The notes beneath the pieces are model-generated. The model was not told the DNA's origin and made no database searches. It saw only the letters and a program-made list of their open reading frames with translations. The translations under genes were made by a program, and so were the position numbers. 64,000 bases of DNA, taken from Bacteroidales bacterium UBA5507. Its GTDB lineage: Bacteria; Bacteroidota; Bacteroidia; Bacteroidales; Lentimicrobiaceae. The stretch covers positions 1 through 64,000 of the forward strand of contig DIOT01000047.1 in assembly GCA_002426195.1 (NCBI GenBank). Direction: 5' to 3'. The stretch's first letter is position 1. Each line of letters opens with the position of its first letter. Shown here piece after piece: positions 28,689-37,258 of the stretch.

Positions 28689-28755
28689 GCAGTCAGCAAT
28701 TAGCACTCAGCAATTAGAAGTCAGCAGTCAGCAATTAGCAGTCAGCAGTCAGCAT
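28689..28755. repeat. Degenerate tandem repeat (CAGCAATTAGCA/CAGTCAGCAG)
   Basis: Directly after the pstB stop lie mixed copies of the words AGTCAGCA and AGCAATTAG, about 7-8 bases each, for about 65 bases. Related words appear on the far side of the insertion sequence (ACAGCAATTAGGA at 30158, and GAATGCCGAATGCAGAATGC near 30255). These look like low-complexity spacer DNA rather than CRISPR repeats. Confidence 0.6.
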
Positions 28756-28788
28756 GAGCATGCCTGAAATATGTTGACTTTTTTTAGG

Positions 28789-29676
28789 TTAATTGATGAT
28801 GATGTTGACTTTTTCTTTTTTGCTTACTTTTTTCTTTTTGTTAATAACCCAGATCTTTGTTAATAACCCATCTTTAACCATTTTTAAGAACTCTTTTGGG
28901 CTTACGCCACCAAGGGTATTATGAGGTCTTTCCTGATTATACAAATTAACAGATTCTTTTAACAACCTCTGCAGGTCCTTAAAACTTTTTGGATTGTTCG
29001 GATACAGATATTCGTTCTTCAGGATGCCATTTAAGCGCTCTGCATGAGGATTTTCATATGGTGTATAGCACATGCTACTTCTGATTCCATAGTCTGCTAT
29101 ATACTTTGTGAATTTACTTGAATAGTACTGGCCACCCCCATCAGTATGAAAGATTATTGAAGAATTGCCCTTGGGTAATTTCCTATATTTCACTGCAATT
29201 TTAATTGCTTTTAGAGAGGTGCTTTCTGTTGATAGACTATCCGACAGTGCATACCCGACAATTTCCCGGTTGTAAACATCCAGAATGAGCGTTATATAAT
29301 ATGCCTTACTCCCTAAATGATAGTAAGTTATATCACTAACCCATAACTGGTTTACACCTGTTAACCGCTCCAGCATTAGAATTAAATTATCAAAGCGGAT
29401 GACCCCTTTACTATCAGTGGTTTTAACATACCAGGTTCGCCGATGAACTACCCGAAAGCCTTGAGAGAAGCAGTATTGCTCAAACTTGTCCCTACCCATA
29501 GTATCCGGCTTGATCATATAATAGATCTTCCTGCTTGCCAATGCTTTATGTTTCTTCCTGATCTTTTGAATCATAGGCAATAGATCTTCCTGCTCCTGGA
29601 TTATACGGATCTCACGATTGACAGACTGATGAAAACCTTGCTTAGTTATCCCAGCAAATGGATAAATATCCTTCAT
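28789..29676 (-). CDS. IS3-type transposase OrfB (DDE integrase domain)
   Basis: The protein of about 295 residues carries an rve-type catalytic core. DITYYHLGSKAYYITLILD holds the first Asp, HTDGGGQYYSSKF the second, and NPHAERLNGILKNEY the catalytic Glu, with the usual C-terminal YNQERPHNTLGGVSPKEFLK. It lies just downstream of orfA in the -1 frame and is probably made mostly as an OrfAB fusion by frameshifting at the AAAAAAG run (29682-29688, minus strand). The ATG at 29676 would also allow independent translation. The lysine-rich tail (KKKKVSKKEKV) runs almost into the left end of the element. Confidence 0.9.
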   Translation of the reverse strand: MKDIYPFAGITKQGFHQSVNREIRIIQEQEDLLPMIQKIRKKHKALASRKIYYMIKPDTMGRDKFEQYCFSQGFRVVHRRTWYVKTTDSKGVIRFDNLILMLERLTGVNQLWVSDITYYHLGSKAYYITLILDVYNREIVGYALSDSLSTESTSLKAIKIAVKYRKLPKGNSSIIFHTDGGGQYYSSKFTKYIADYGIRSSMCYTPYENPHAERLNGILKNEYLYPNNPKSFKDLQRLLKESVNLYNQERPHNTLGGVSPKEFLKMVKDGLLTKIWVINKKKKVSKKEKVNIIIN

Positions 29677-29678
29677 TT

Positions 29679-30107
29679 TCACTTTTTTACCTTGTAGTTC
29701 CCTGGTTCTCCAAATGGTTCTGAGGATTTTGGGTAGAATTTTTTTTTAATATCTATTTTGTAGTCATGCTCAATTTGCTCTATTACAGCAGTTAAGAAGT
29801 CAATCTCCAGTTGCTTCCTACCTAAAACTCGCTCTAGCTTTGCCAGTTCCTCTTGCAGAAGAATTGCTTTGCGGGTATCGCTCGCAGTCTCAATGACTTG
29901 CTTAACCTCTTTTTTGCGCATTTTTGAATACTTATAGATCCACTTGTATATGCAATATCGAGTTACTTCGTACTCTCTGCTCAGCTGGGAAACAGTGATA
30001 AGGTTCTTCTCTATCTCTTCAACTTTACGACGTTTGAACTCATCACTAAAGATACGCAATTGTCGTTCTTTTCTTTTTGCCTGATCTAATTGATTAATTT
30101 TTGCCAT
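29679..30107 (-). CDS. IS3-type transposase OrfA (helix-turn-helix)
   Basis: The 142-residue protein begins with a helix-turn-helix region (FSDEFKRRKVEEIEKN then TVSQLSREYEVTRYCIYKWI), followed by a leucine-zipper-like stretch (EELAKLERVLGRKQLEIDFL), the standard OrfA plan for binding the element ends and dimerising. It ends in VKK-stop at the slippery AAAAAAG sequence, where a -1 shift enters orfB. Confidence 0.88.
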   Translation of the reverse strand: MAKINQLDQAKRKERQLRIFSDEFKRRKVEEIEKNLITVSQLSREYEVTRYCIYKWIYKYSKMRKKEVKQVIETASDTRKAILLQEELAKLERVLGRKQLEIDFLTAVIEQIEHDYKIDIKKKFYPKSSEPFGEPGNYKVKK

Positions 30108-30155
30108 TTTAAAGGGTGTTTTTTACCCCAAAAAAGGTCAACTATTTTAGTCACG

Positions 30156-30285
30156 GACAGCAATTAGGACTGGGGCACTCAGAACTCAATCCAGTCTTCT
30201 TACCTTATCAGTTAACAACTATAGGTAAGCGCCTGACTCTGAACTGCTTAGTGCTGAATGCCGAATGCAGAATGCTAACTGCCAA
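30156..30285. repeat. Low-complexity intergenic words right of the IS
   Basis: This stretch contains loosely repeated words such as CAGCAATTAGGA, CTCAGAACTCAAT and GAATGCCGAATGCAGAATGC. It resembles the left flank at 28689-28755 and suggests that the insertion sequence landed within or beside a longer repeat cluster. No gene is evident in it. Confidence 0.4.
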
Positions 30286-30289
30286 CCAC

Positions 30290-32470
30290 TTACCTCGTAA
30301 ACAACAATTCCCTGTATTTTGGTAGTGGCCAAAGCTCGTCATCTATCAGCAACTCCAATTTGTCGACCCGATACTTGATATGCTCGAAAAATGGAAATAT
30401 TTCAGCGCGGTATTGAACAGCCCTTTCTTCGGTTGATTCAATCTTATTTACCTGCTTTCGCAATTCAATCATTCTGTTAACCAGATTCTTAATAGTAATT
30501 ATATGATCGGAAATCTCCCGAATAGTATCCATCTGCGTTTTTGACAGCGACTCATAGGTTTTATGTTCAAGCACCTGCTTCAATCCTAAAACATTCTCAA
30601 TTAACTGATTCTGATACCTTATGGCAGTTGGGATGATGTGATTCATTGCAAGATCCCCAATAACCCGCGACTCTATCTGGATTTTTCTTATATAGTTCTC
30701 CATCTGTATCCCATATCTTGCAGAAATCTCCCTCTTTGTAAGCACACCTGTTTCCTCAAACAGTGCAATTGCTTCGTCAGTAATAAGCCTTGATAATGCC
30801 GCAGGTGTATCGGCAATATTTGAGAGGCCTCTTCTTGCTGCTTCATCAATCCATTCCTGGCTATAGCTATTTCCCTCAAAAAGGATATCTGATGATTCAT
30901 TAATATATCTCACCAATATACCTGACATTGCTTCATCCCATGGAATGCCTTTAGCAATAAGGCTTTCTGCCTCAATACGAAAACGTTTGAGTTGGTTGGC
31001 AATTATTGTATTTAATGCAATCATAGGCACGGCGCAGTTTGCTGATGAACCCACAGCTCTGAACTCAAACTTGTTACCTGTAAATGCAAATGGCGAAGTC
31101 CTGTTCCTGTCAGTATTGTCAGGCAGTATTTCAGGTATCTTGGGAATATCGTATACCATTTCCTTGCCTTTAACCTTTTTTCTGTTAGTCTGGGATTTCA
31201 GACTATCCAGAACATCAGTCAACCGTGTACCAATGAATGCTGAAATTATTGCCGGTGGAGCTTCATGTCCACCTAGTCGCAGATCATTGCCTGCAGAGGC
31301 AATATATGCTCTCAGGACATCTGCATGATCTTTGACGCCTTTGAGAATATTTACCAGGAAAACAAGGAACTGGAGATTCTCTTCAGGAGTTTTACCGGGC
31401 GATAACAGGTTTTCACCGGAATCAGTCTGCATTGACCAGTTATTGTGTTTCCCCGACCCGTTGATATTCGCATAAGGCTTTTCATGCAGAAGCACAGTGT
31501 ACCCATGTCTTTTTGCAATTTTCTCCAATAGAAGCATCAGCAACTGATTGTGGTCAATAGCTACATTCACCTCCTCAAAATCCGGAGCACACTCAAATTG
31601 TCCGGGAGCTACCTCATTATGACGTGTTCTTACCGGAATACCTAAACGCAATGATTCATATTCAAATTCACGCATGAAATCGATTACTCTTTCGGGAATT
31701 GCTCCGAAGTAGTGATCAGCAAGTTGCTGGTCTTTTGCACTGGCATGGCCAAACAATGTTCTGCCGGTAAGTGCCAGATCGGGGCGTGCATTGTACAAGG
31801 CTGAATCAACCAGAAAGTATTCCTGTTCCCAACCCAATGTTGCTTCAACTCTTTTAACATTAGGATTAAAGTATCTGCATAAGAGCGTTGCTTCCTTGTC
31901 AAGAGCAGTCAGGGCCTTAATGAGTGGCAATTTGTAATCCAGCGATTCACCTGTATACGAAATAAATATGGTGGGTATGCATAGCGTACCATCAAGGATA
32001 AATGCAGGAGAGGTGGGATCCCACGCGGTATACCCTCTGGCTTCGAACGTATTTCTAATCCCGCCATGAGGGAAACTTGATGCATCAGGTTCCTGCTGCA
32101 CCAGCTGATTCCCCGAAAGGTTTTCTATAACTTTGCCGTCTTCCTCAAGAGTTATGAAGGCATCATGCTTTTCGGCGGTTGCCCCCGTTAACGGATGAAA
32201 CCAGTGAGAGAAGTGGGTAGCCCCTTTTGAAATTGCCCACGATTTCATTCCCGAAGCAATCTGATCAGCTATTCTTCGCTCAATCTTAACACCTTTATAA
32301 ATAGCATCCTGCACAGCCTTATATGCTTCTCTTGAGAGGTAATTGCTCATTGCTATCTTGTTGAACGTAAGTTCACCAAAATATGCTGAAGGTCGTTGGC
32401 TAACTGAAATATGTGGACGGTTTGGTCGAAGCATTGAAATTTCCAATGCTTTAAATCTCATATTGGTCAT
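30290..32470 (-). CDS. glnN: Glutamine synthetase type III
   Basis: The protein of 726 residues makes glutamine from glutamate, ammonia and ATP. It matches the long GSIII class in size and order of motifs: FSHWFHPLTGATAEKHDAF (about 82-100), GWEQEYFLVD near 215, VRTRHNEVAPGQFECAP near 288, and NINGSGKHNNWSM near 341, which includes metal and nucleotide ligands. A C-terminal helical region follows. GSIII is common in Bacteroidota and cyanobacteria and acts as a dodecamer in the cytoplasm. It stands alone on the minus strand between the IS and gmhB, with 92 bases upstream. Starts at the first Met or at Met4 are equally possible. Confidence 0.95.
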   Translation of the reverse strand: MTNMRFKALEISMLRPNRPHISVSQRPSAYFGELTFNKIAMSNYLSREAYKAVQDAIYKGVKIERRIADQIASGMKSWAISKGATHFSHWFHPLTGATAEKHDAFITLEEDGKVIENLSGNQLVQQEPDASSFPHGGIRNTFEARGYTAWDPTSPAFILDGTLCIPTIFISYTGESLDYKLPLIKALTALDKEATLLCRYFNPNVKRVEATLGWEQEYFLVDSALYNARPDLALTGRTLFGHASAKDQQLADHYFGAIPERVIDFMREFEYESLRLGIPVRTRHNEVAPGQFECAPDFEEVNVAIDHNQLLMLLLEKIAKRHGYTVLLHEKPYANINGSGKHNNWSMQTDSGENLLSPGKTPEENLQFLVFLVNILKGVKDHADVLRAYIASAGNDLRLGGHEAPPAIISAFIGTRLTDVLDSLKSQTNRKKVKGKEMVYDIPKIPEILPDNTDRNRTSPFAFTGNKFEFRAVGSSANCAVPMIALNTIIANQLKRFRIEAESLIAKGIPWDEAMSGILVRYINESSDILFEGNSYSQEWIDEAARRGLSNIADTPAALSRLITDEAIALFEETGVLTKREISARYGIQMENYIRKIQIESRVIGDLAMNHIIPTAIRYQNQLIENVLGLKQVLEHKTYESLSKTQMDTIREISDHIITIKNLVNRMIELRKQVNKIESTEERAVQYRAEIFPFFEHIKYRVDKLELLIDDELWPLPKYRELLFTR

Positions 32471-32562
32471 CGTTAATTATTTTTATAACAATTAAAACAA
32501 GTTTAAAAAACAAGAACTAAATTGAAAAGTTTCAAAACTCCCATAGAAAGGCAGCAGCCTAT

Positions 32563-33126
32563 TCACGAAATTTGAGAGCAGTTTTTAAGTGCGTTTGCCA
32601 AAGCAAACAAATCAGGATAACAATAGTCAGCCAGAGTGCCCATTTTCCTTGCATCTTCAGTGTTGCCGATAAACACTGTTTTCATACCAAGTCGTTTACC
32701 GAAAAGCATATCGCTATAAGAGTCACCTGCCATTATTGATTTACGGAAGTTGATGTCTTTGAATTGTTTACGGGCTGCTATACCCATCCCCACCGATGGT
32801 TTCCTGGTGAAGTGACGCTCTGACTGTAAATATGGCGATACATAAATCTTATCAATTCTACCACCGGCTTTACTTACTTCTGAGATGAGATAATTATGAA
32901 TATTCTCCAGCTCTTCCAATGACATCAAGCCTTTACCTACACCTTGCTGATTGGTCACAATGATAATAGGGTGAAAGAACCTGGCAAACATAGCCAATGC
33001 TTCCAAACATCCTTCGGTAAATTTGAATTGCTCAATTGATTTAACATAGTCACCGGGCAGACGTTCATTGATAACGCCATCTCTGTCAAGGAAGAGAGTC
33101 CAGTTCTTATCAATCTTTAAAGTCAT
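32563..33126 (-). CDS. gmhB: HAD-IIIA phosphatase, GmhB-like (heptose 1,7-bisphosphate 7-phosphatase)
   Basis: The 187-residue enzyme begins with the HAD motif LFLDRDGVIN (Asp14 nucleophile, Asp16), then IVTNQQGVGKG, RKPSVGMG and MAGDSYSDMLFGK. Together with its neighbours it should remove the 7-phosphate from D-glycero-D-manno-heptose 1,7-bisphosphate. The cysteine-rich zinc loop of classical GmhB (CPHHP...C-x-C before RKP) is absent: the segment reads SPYLQSERHFTRKPSVGMG. This zinc-free form may be a sub-type. It overlaps hddC by 17 bases and is the last gene of the GDP-heptose run. Confidence 0.87.
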   Translation of the reverse strand: MTLKIDKNWTLFLDRDGVINERLPGDYVKSIEQFKFTEGCLEALAMFARFFHPIIIVTNQQGVGKGLMSLEELENIHNYLISEVSKAGGRIDKIYVSPYLQSERHFTRKPSVGMGIAARKQFKDINFRKSIMAGDSYSDMLFGKRLGMKTVFIGNTEDARKMGTLADYCYPDLFALANALKNCSQIS

Positions 33127-33826
33127 TGAATTCTGATTGTGCTCGTTTATAATCCTCAGGGATACCTATATCTATAAAGTATTCGTCAAAAATCTGGCCC
33201 AGAAAATCACCCGACTGCACATTCTTCTGCATCCAATCGTTCTCAAAAGAGAACTTCTCAGGGTGATTAAAACTCTTAAAGTATTTGGTTTTAATAATAT
33301 AGATACCTCCGTTTATCAAACCGGGTATACTTTGCGACGACTTCTCTCTAAATGATGTGATAATGCCCGATTCATTCATTTCAACCTGTCCATATCTCGA
33401 AGCATCATCAACATTCCGCAAGGCAATTGTCATTTGAGCCAATTTCTCAACATGGACTTCAAAGAATCGTTGTAAGTCAATACGAAACATTGTATCACCG
33501 TTCATCACTATGAAATAGGGGGTAGTGACCTTCTTAGCTGCTAACCTGATAGCTCCACCGGTGCCTAAAGGCTCTTTTTCAATTGCATATTCAATATCTA
33601 TAGTCCTATACCTATCTTTAAAATAATCTTCAATTGATTTGCTAAGATAACCTGTTGACAGAATTACTTTCTGAAAGCCTGCTTTAGAGATATAATTAAG
33701 GAGATATTCAATAAATGGTTTCCCGTTAACCGAAGCCATGGCTTTAGGGCGATCATTGACCTGTTCTTTAAGACGGGTGCCCAAGCCACCGGCAAGGATA
33801 ATTATATCAGGGAAATGCATAAACAT
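33110..33826 (-). CDS. hddC: Heptose-1-phosphate guanylyltransferase (nucleotidyltransferase)
   Basis: The 238-residue protein has the sugar-nucleotidyltransferase start ILAGGLGTRLKEQVNDRPKA, then NGKPFIEYLL, GTGGAIRLA and FIVMNGDTMF. On its own the nucleotide (GTP or another) and sugar are open. Its position, with gmhA on one side (overlap of one base), gmhB on the other, and hddA nearby, makes GDP-D-glycero-alpha-D-manno-heptose synthesis by far the best reading. Confidence 0.87.
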   Translation of the reverse strand: MFMHFPDIIILAGGLGTRLKEQVNDRPKAMASVNGKPFIEYLLNYISKAGFQKVILSTGYLSKSIEDYFKDRYRTIDIEYAIEKEPLGTGGAIRLAAKKVTTPYFIVMNGDTMFRIDLQRFFEVHVEKLAQMTIALRNVDDASRYGQVEMNESGIITSFREKSSQSIPGLINGGIYIIKTKYFKSFNHPEKFSFENDWMQKNVQSGDFLGQIFDEYFIDIGIPEDYKRAQSEFNDFKD

Positions 33827-34407
33827 CAGCTTCTGGGGAATATGGAGCTTTCAACGATTTCGCAAATGATATGCCCAACCGTGATGTGTGATTCCTGTAT
33901 ACGCGGGGTATCAGAAGAAGGTACATTTATAAGAATATCACAGGATTCCTTCATTAAACCACCCGTAATTCCGGTAAAACCAACTACAGTCATTCCAATA
34001 CGATGTGCTTCGGCAATAGCCCTAAGGATATTCTTTGAATTACCTGAAGTTGACAGTGCAACCAGGATATCACCTTTCACCCCTTTACCTTTAACCAGCC
34101 GGGCGTAAATCTCATCAAAGGAATAGTCATTTCCAACGGCTGTAAGATAGCTGGTATTAACATGAAGTGCTTCAGCGTCAAGGGGAGGACGATCGTAATA
34201 AAATCGGCCTGAAAACTCAGCTGCCAGATGCTGAGCATCAGCGGCACTTCCACCATTTCCACAGAAATAAACACGATTACCCCTAATGAAAGCTTCGACA
34301 ATTTCATTGGCCGCATTACTGATCTTTTCAATCAGCTCTTCATTAGAGATAATTTCATTCTTAACAGATATGGAGGATTTAAGAACGTCCTTTATTTTAT
34401 CGTTCAT
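33826..34407 (-). CDS. gmhA: Phosphoheptose isomerase (sedoheptulose 7-phosphate isomerase)
   Basis: This 193-residue SIS-domain enzyme converts sedoheptulose 7-phosphate to D-glycero-D-manno-heptose 7-phosphate, the first step of the pathway. It shows FCGNGGSAADAQHLAAEFSG near residue 49, ALSTSGNSKNILRAI near 118, and TPRIQESHITVGHIICEIVE near the end with the family Gln and His residues. The length is typical. It lies 197 bases downstream of hddA and overlaps hddC by a single base. Confidence 0.93.
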   Translation of the reverse strand: MNDKIKDVLKSSISVKNEIISNEELIEKISNAANEIVEAFIRGNRVYFCGNGGSAADAQHLAAEFSGRFYYDRPPLDAEALHVNTSYLTAVGNDYSFDEIYARLVKGKGVKGDILVALSTSGNSKNILRAIAEAHRIGMTVVGFTGITGGLMKESCDILINVPSSDTPRIQESHITVGHIICEIVESSIFPRS

Positions 34408-34426
34408 TATTTAATTATTTAGACAA

Positions 34427-34536
34427 CAAAGTTAAGAAATATACTAAAAAGCTGACATTAATCGGGCTTGTTAAGTAAATGATAAACACAAATTGAAAAA
34501 ACTATGTGCTGATTTTGCATAGATGTTGCAAAGATA
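34427..34536 (-). promoter_or_regulatory. Two candidate promoter elements before gmhA
   Basis: On the minus strand, TATCTTTG (34529-34536) and TAACTTTG (34427-34434) both fit TAnnTTTG in the gap between hddA and gmhA. Neither has an obvious TTTG at the right distance, so which one is used, if either, is uncertain. They suggest gmhA-hddC-gmhB may be transcribed partly apart from hddA. Confidence 0.35.
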
Positions 34537-34604
34537 TTGTACAGTTATAGTAAAAAATCTGAATTAATGAATTGAAGAAGCTGAAAAGGTAAAGTGAAGA
34601 TTCA

Positions 34605-35627
34605 TTAGAAACTCCAGGTTACGAGTCCTTTGGTAGTAAACTCATAACGCTTTGCTTCACCGCCAAATGGTTTCAAAGATTCTATTACACGCGAGCGGTT
34701 ATCATCCGGGCAATAAAAGATCATGAAGCCACCACCACCTGCACCACTTATTTTCCCGCCGGTAGCACCATTAGCTTTAGCGGTTTCATAGAGTTCATCA
34801 AGAAGAGGGTTGGAAATCTCATCAGCCATCTGTTTCTTGAAGGTCCATCCAAAGTCGAGGATTTCACCTAATTCATTAAGGTTGCCTTTAAGAAGGGCTT
34901 CCTTCATCATAACTGATTGTTTCTTAAGTTGATGCATAGCATCAATAGATTTCTGGTTCTTACTAATGACGTTGGCGGACTGGGCTTCAATAATTTTTGA
35001 AGAAAGTCGGCTGGTTTGAGTATAAAACAATACCAGGTTATGGGCCAGTTCATTAAGATATATATCCTTTATCCGAAGCGGATTGACAATAACCTTATCA
35101 TTGGCAGAGAATTCCATGAAATTAACTCCACCAAAAGTGGCAGCATACTGATCCTGTTTCCCACCTGCCATATTAAGGTCGACGCGTTCAATATCATAAG
35201 CAAGCTTAGCGAGGTCATATTCACCAAGAGGAAGCTTAAGCCATTCTGCAAAAGCTCCAAGAATGGCAACCACAAGTGTGGATGAGGTGCCCAGACCGGA
35301 ACCGGCAGGTGCGTCAACGCTCGTGGAAAGAGTAAATGAAAGAGGTTGCTTGACAAATTCACTTACTATTCTATTGTAGATTCCCTTATGCAGACTTAAT
35401 CTCCCATCAATCGGTAAAAAAGTTGTAGGTTCAAATTCAATGTATTCTTCCTTGTCAATTGAATGGAAGGCTATCTTTCCATCATTTCGGGGGGCTATAG
35501 TAGCATAAGCATACAAACTTATGGTAGCATTAAGGATAGCCCCACCATAGAGGTCAGAGTAGGGTGCGACATCAGTACCTCCACCTGCAAGACCAAGCCG
35601 AAGTGGTGCTTTACTTCTAACAATCAT
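34605..35627 (-). CDS. hddA: D-glycero-D-manno-heptose 7-phosphate kinase (GHMP kinase)
   Basis: The protein of 340 residues is a GHMP kinase with the N-terminal RSKAPLRLGLAGGGTDV, the ATP loop APAGSGLGTSSTLVVAILGA near residue 100, and the C-terminal GATGGKISGAGGGGFMIFY. This is the signature of the HddA group, which phosphorylates heptose 7-phosphate at C1 in the GDP-heptose branch. It starts 12 bases after the T9SS-gene stop at 35640 but serves the gmhA-hddC-gmhB genes downstream. GDP-heptose is used in S-layer glycan, capsule or lipopolysaccharide. Substrate is inferred from motif and context. Confidence 0.9.
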   Translation of the reverse strand: MIVRSKAPLRLGLAGGGTDVAPYSDLYGGAILNATISLYAYATIAPRNDGKIAFHSIDKEEYIEFEPTTFLPIDGRLSLHKGIYNRIVSEFVKQPLSFTLSTSVDAPAGSGLGTSSTLVVAILGAFAEWLKLPLGEYDLAKLAYDIERVDLNMAGGKQDQYAATFGGVNFMEFSANDKVIVNPLRIKDIYLNELAHNLVLFYTQTSRLSSKIIEAQSANVISKNQKSIDAMHQLKKQSVMMKEALLKGNLNELGEILDFGWTFKKQMADEISNPLLDELYETAKANGATGGKISGAGGGGFMIFYCPDDNRSRVIESLKPFGGEAKRYEFTTKGLVTWSF

Positions 35628-35639
35628 GAAAAGTTACAA

Positions 35640-37007
35640 TTATGAAATCACTAATCTTTTTGTAATCACTCCAGTATCTGTACTAATCCTTAAAAAATAG
35701 AAACCGGAATTAATACTGTGCAAAGATAGCCTATAATTATTTGATGCCCCATCAACATTGTAACTTTTAACAAAGACTCCCATACTATTATATATATCAA
35801 TTCTGGAAATCAGTACTGAAGTTGATTTGATGAATACATATTCACTCGCGGGATTTGGATAAACATTTATCGTTGGACTATTAGAATCGAATAAATCAAT
35901 ACCCAACTCGCCAGATTGATTTTCATCTTCTTCAATAATTACAGTATCACAGATCATGGCTGTTTCACATAAATCTGTTACTGAAAGACAGACGAGATAT
36001 TCTCCAGGATACTCAAATTGGAATTCCGGATTTTCCAAATAAGAATAAAACCCATTACCAAAATCCCAGAAATATTCCAGCCCATCAATTGTCTGATTTG
36101 TGAAGTTAACATTCATATCTTCAATTGTGAATGTAAAGGCAGGTACCAGTTCTTCACAAATAGTAACTGATTGACAGAATGTTAGTGTATCACAACTATT
36201 TACCACAGTTAAGCAGACATTATAAGTACCTGGATCATTAAAGAAATAGGAGGGATTACGTAAAGTTGAACCATAACCATTCCCAAAATTCCAATTCCAG
36301 CTGGTGGTGGTAGTGTCATCATAAGTAAAATTGCAAAACAATCCTTGAACTTCATAATTGAAATGATCTGAAGGCATGTCACAAGTATCATAACTGATTA
36401 CGAGTGAAGGACGAATATTCTCATCTTCATGATCACTTGAAGCAAATATCATGCTTCGGTAAATGGTCTCATCCAGTAGGCTCATTCTAATTCCAAAACT
36501 TGATTTTGGATAAGCATACATATCACATATTAATTGAGTTACATCAATATTTGGGTAATCCTGGTTTTCAGATGTTGAAGCAGGGAGAATTACTGCATTT
36601 TGAGACGTCACTGCAGGCTGATAATACCACATAATATCGTTCTCAGACCAATTCTCTATAATTCTTTCTAGTTTAACCGAATTATCACCACCATGACCTA
36701 CATGACTTGATGAGTAATTATAATAAAAGTTCATGGTAGCTTTAAAGTTGTGCATTTCAGCCGGTAGTTCAGGAAGGTCAAATTGAATGAAACTTCTTCC
36801 AATACCTTCATTGCCGTCATATGTCCATGCCGCGGCAATAAAGCTTGGTGTGTCACCGAGCATTCTCTCATAATAACTATTCACATATGCGTCTTTACCA
36901 TCTTCAGGTCCTGGCTTAATAACGATATGAACCTGAGCAAGCGTGATGTAAGAAATCAGCACAAACTGAACAGACATCACAATTCTGATTAATGAAGAAA
37001 TTTTCAT
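35640..37007 (-). CDS. T9SS-exported protein with DNRLRE-like and PKD domains
   Basis: The protein of about 455 residues has a signal peptide (MKISSLIRIVMSVQ to LAQ), a DNRLRE-type domain (the block SFIQFDLPELPAEMHNFKA, and LERIIENWSENDIMWYYQPA), and two PKD-type repeats (TSWNWNFGNGYGSTLRNPSY and FWDFGNGFYSYLENPEFQF). A type A sorting domain follows, from NVYPNPASEYVFIKS to KRLVIS. I chose the ATG at 37007 because the longer frame to 37088 adds 27 residues before the signal peptide. Predicted to be a T9SS-exported adhesin-like or structural surface protein; the partner is unknown. Confidence 0.88.
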   Translation of the reverse strand: MKISSLIRIVMSVQFVLISYITLAQVHIVIKPGPEDGKDAYVNSYYERMLGDTPSFIAAAWTYDGNEGIGRSFIQFDLPELPAEMHNFKATMNFYYNYSSSHVGHGGDNSVKLERIIENWSENDIMWYYQPAVTSQNAVILPASTSENQDYPNIDVTQLICDMYAYPKSSFGIRMSLLDETIYRSMIFASSDHEDENIRPSLVISYDTCDMPSDHFNYEVQGLFCNFTYDDTTTTSWNWNFGNGYGSTLRNPSYFFNDPGTYNVCLTVVNSCDTLTFCQSVTICEELVPAFTFTIEDMNVNFTNQTIDGLEYFWDFGNGFYSYLENPEFQFEYPGEYLVCLSVTDLCETAMICDTVIIEEDENQSGELGIDLFDSNSPTINVYPNPASEYVFIKSTSVLISRIDIYNSMGVFVKSYNVDGASNNYRLSLHSINSGFYFLRISTDTGVITKRLVIS

Positions 37008-37258
37008 GTGAGTATAGAATAACTGATTAATAAAATTCTTAATTAGCAATGCTGGGCTAAGATAGTAATAAATTACATTAAATAGCATCTTTTATAAAAA
37101 AAATGTCAATGTGTTAAGAATTTTAGTACAGAAGAGAAATTTTAATCTAATTAGATAAAAACCAGCCGATCATAGAAATTCAATTTCTACCTGGCATAGA
37201 AATAGGCAGATGTTAATCTGGATAGAAGAGAATCAATGCAAAAAAAATAAAACTCAGA

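Larger units (their letters stand above)
28771..30144 (-). mobile_element. IS3-family-like insertion sequence
   Basis: Two transposase frames (orfA 29679-30107, orfB below) are bounded by related inverted ends: ATGTTGACTTTTTTTAGG at 28771 on the left, and on the minus strand TAGTTGACCTTTTTTGGGG at the right end near 30144. Matching core: GTTGAC-x-TTTTTT-x-GG. I could not read a clear target duplication. The element sits in low-complexity DNA between pstB and glnN. Both frames look intact, so the element may be active. Confidence 0.8.

Noticed and set aside
28689..28755. CRISPR array
   Set aside because: The units are only 7-10 bases, irregular, with no spacers of constant length and no cas genes.
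30116..30325. Open plus-strand frame right of the IS
   Set aside because: It runs through the IS end and low-complexity words and has no protein-like pattern.
37173..37189. Palindrome TAGAAATT-C-AATTTCTA between a glycosyltransferase and a T9SS gene
   Set aside because: Perfect but AT-only, in AT-rich intergenic DNA, without a second copy or promoter element at a fitting place.
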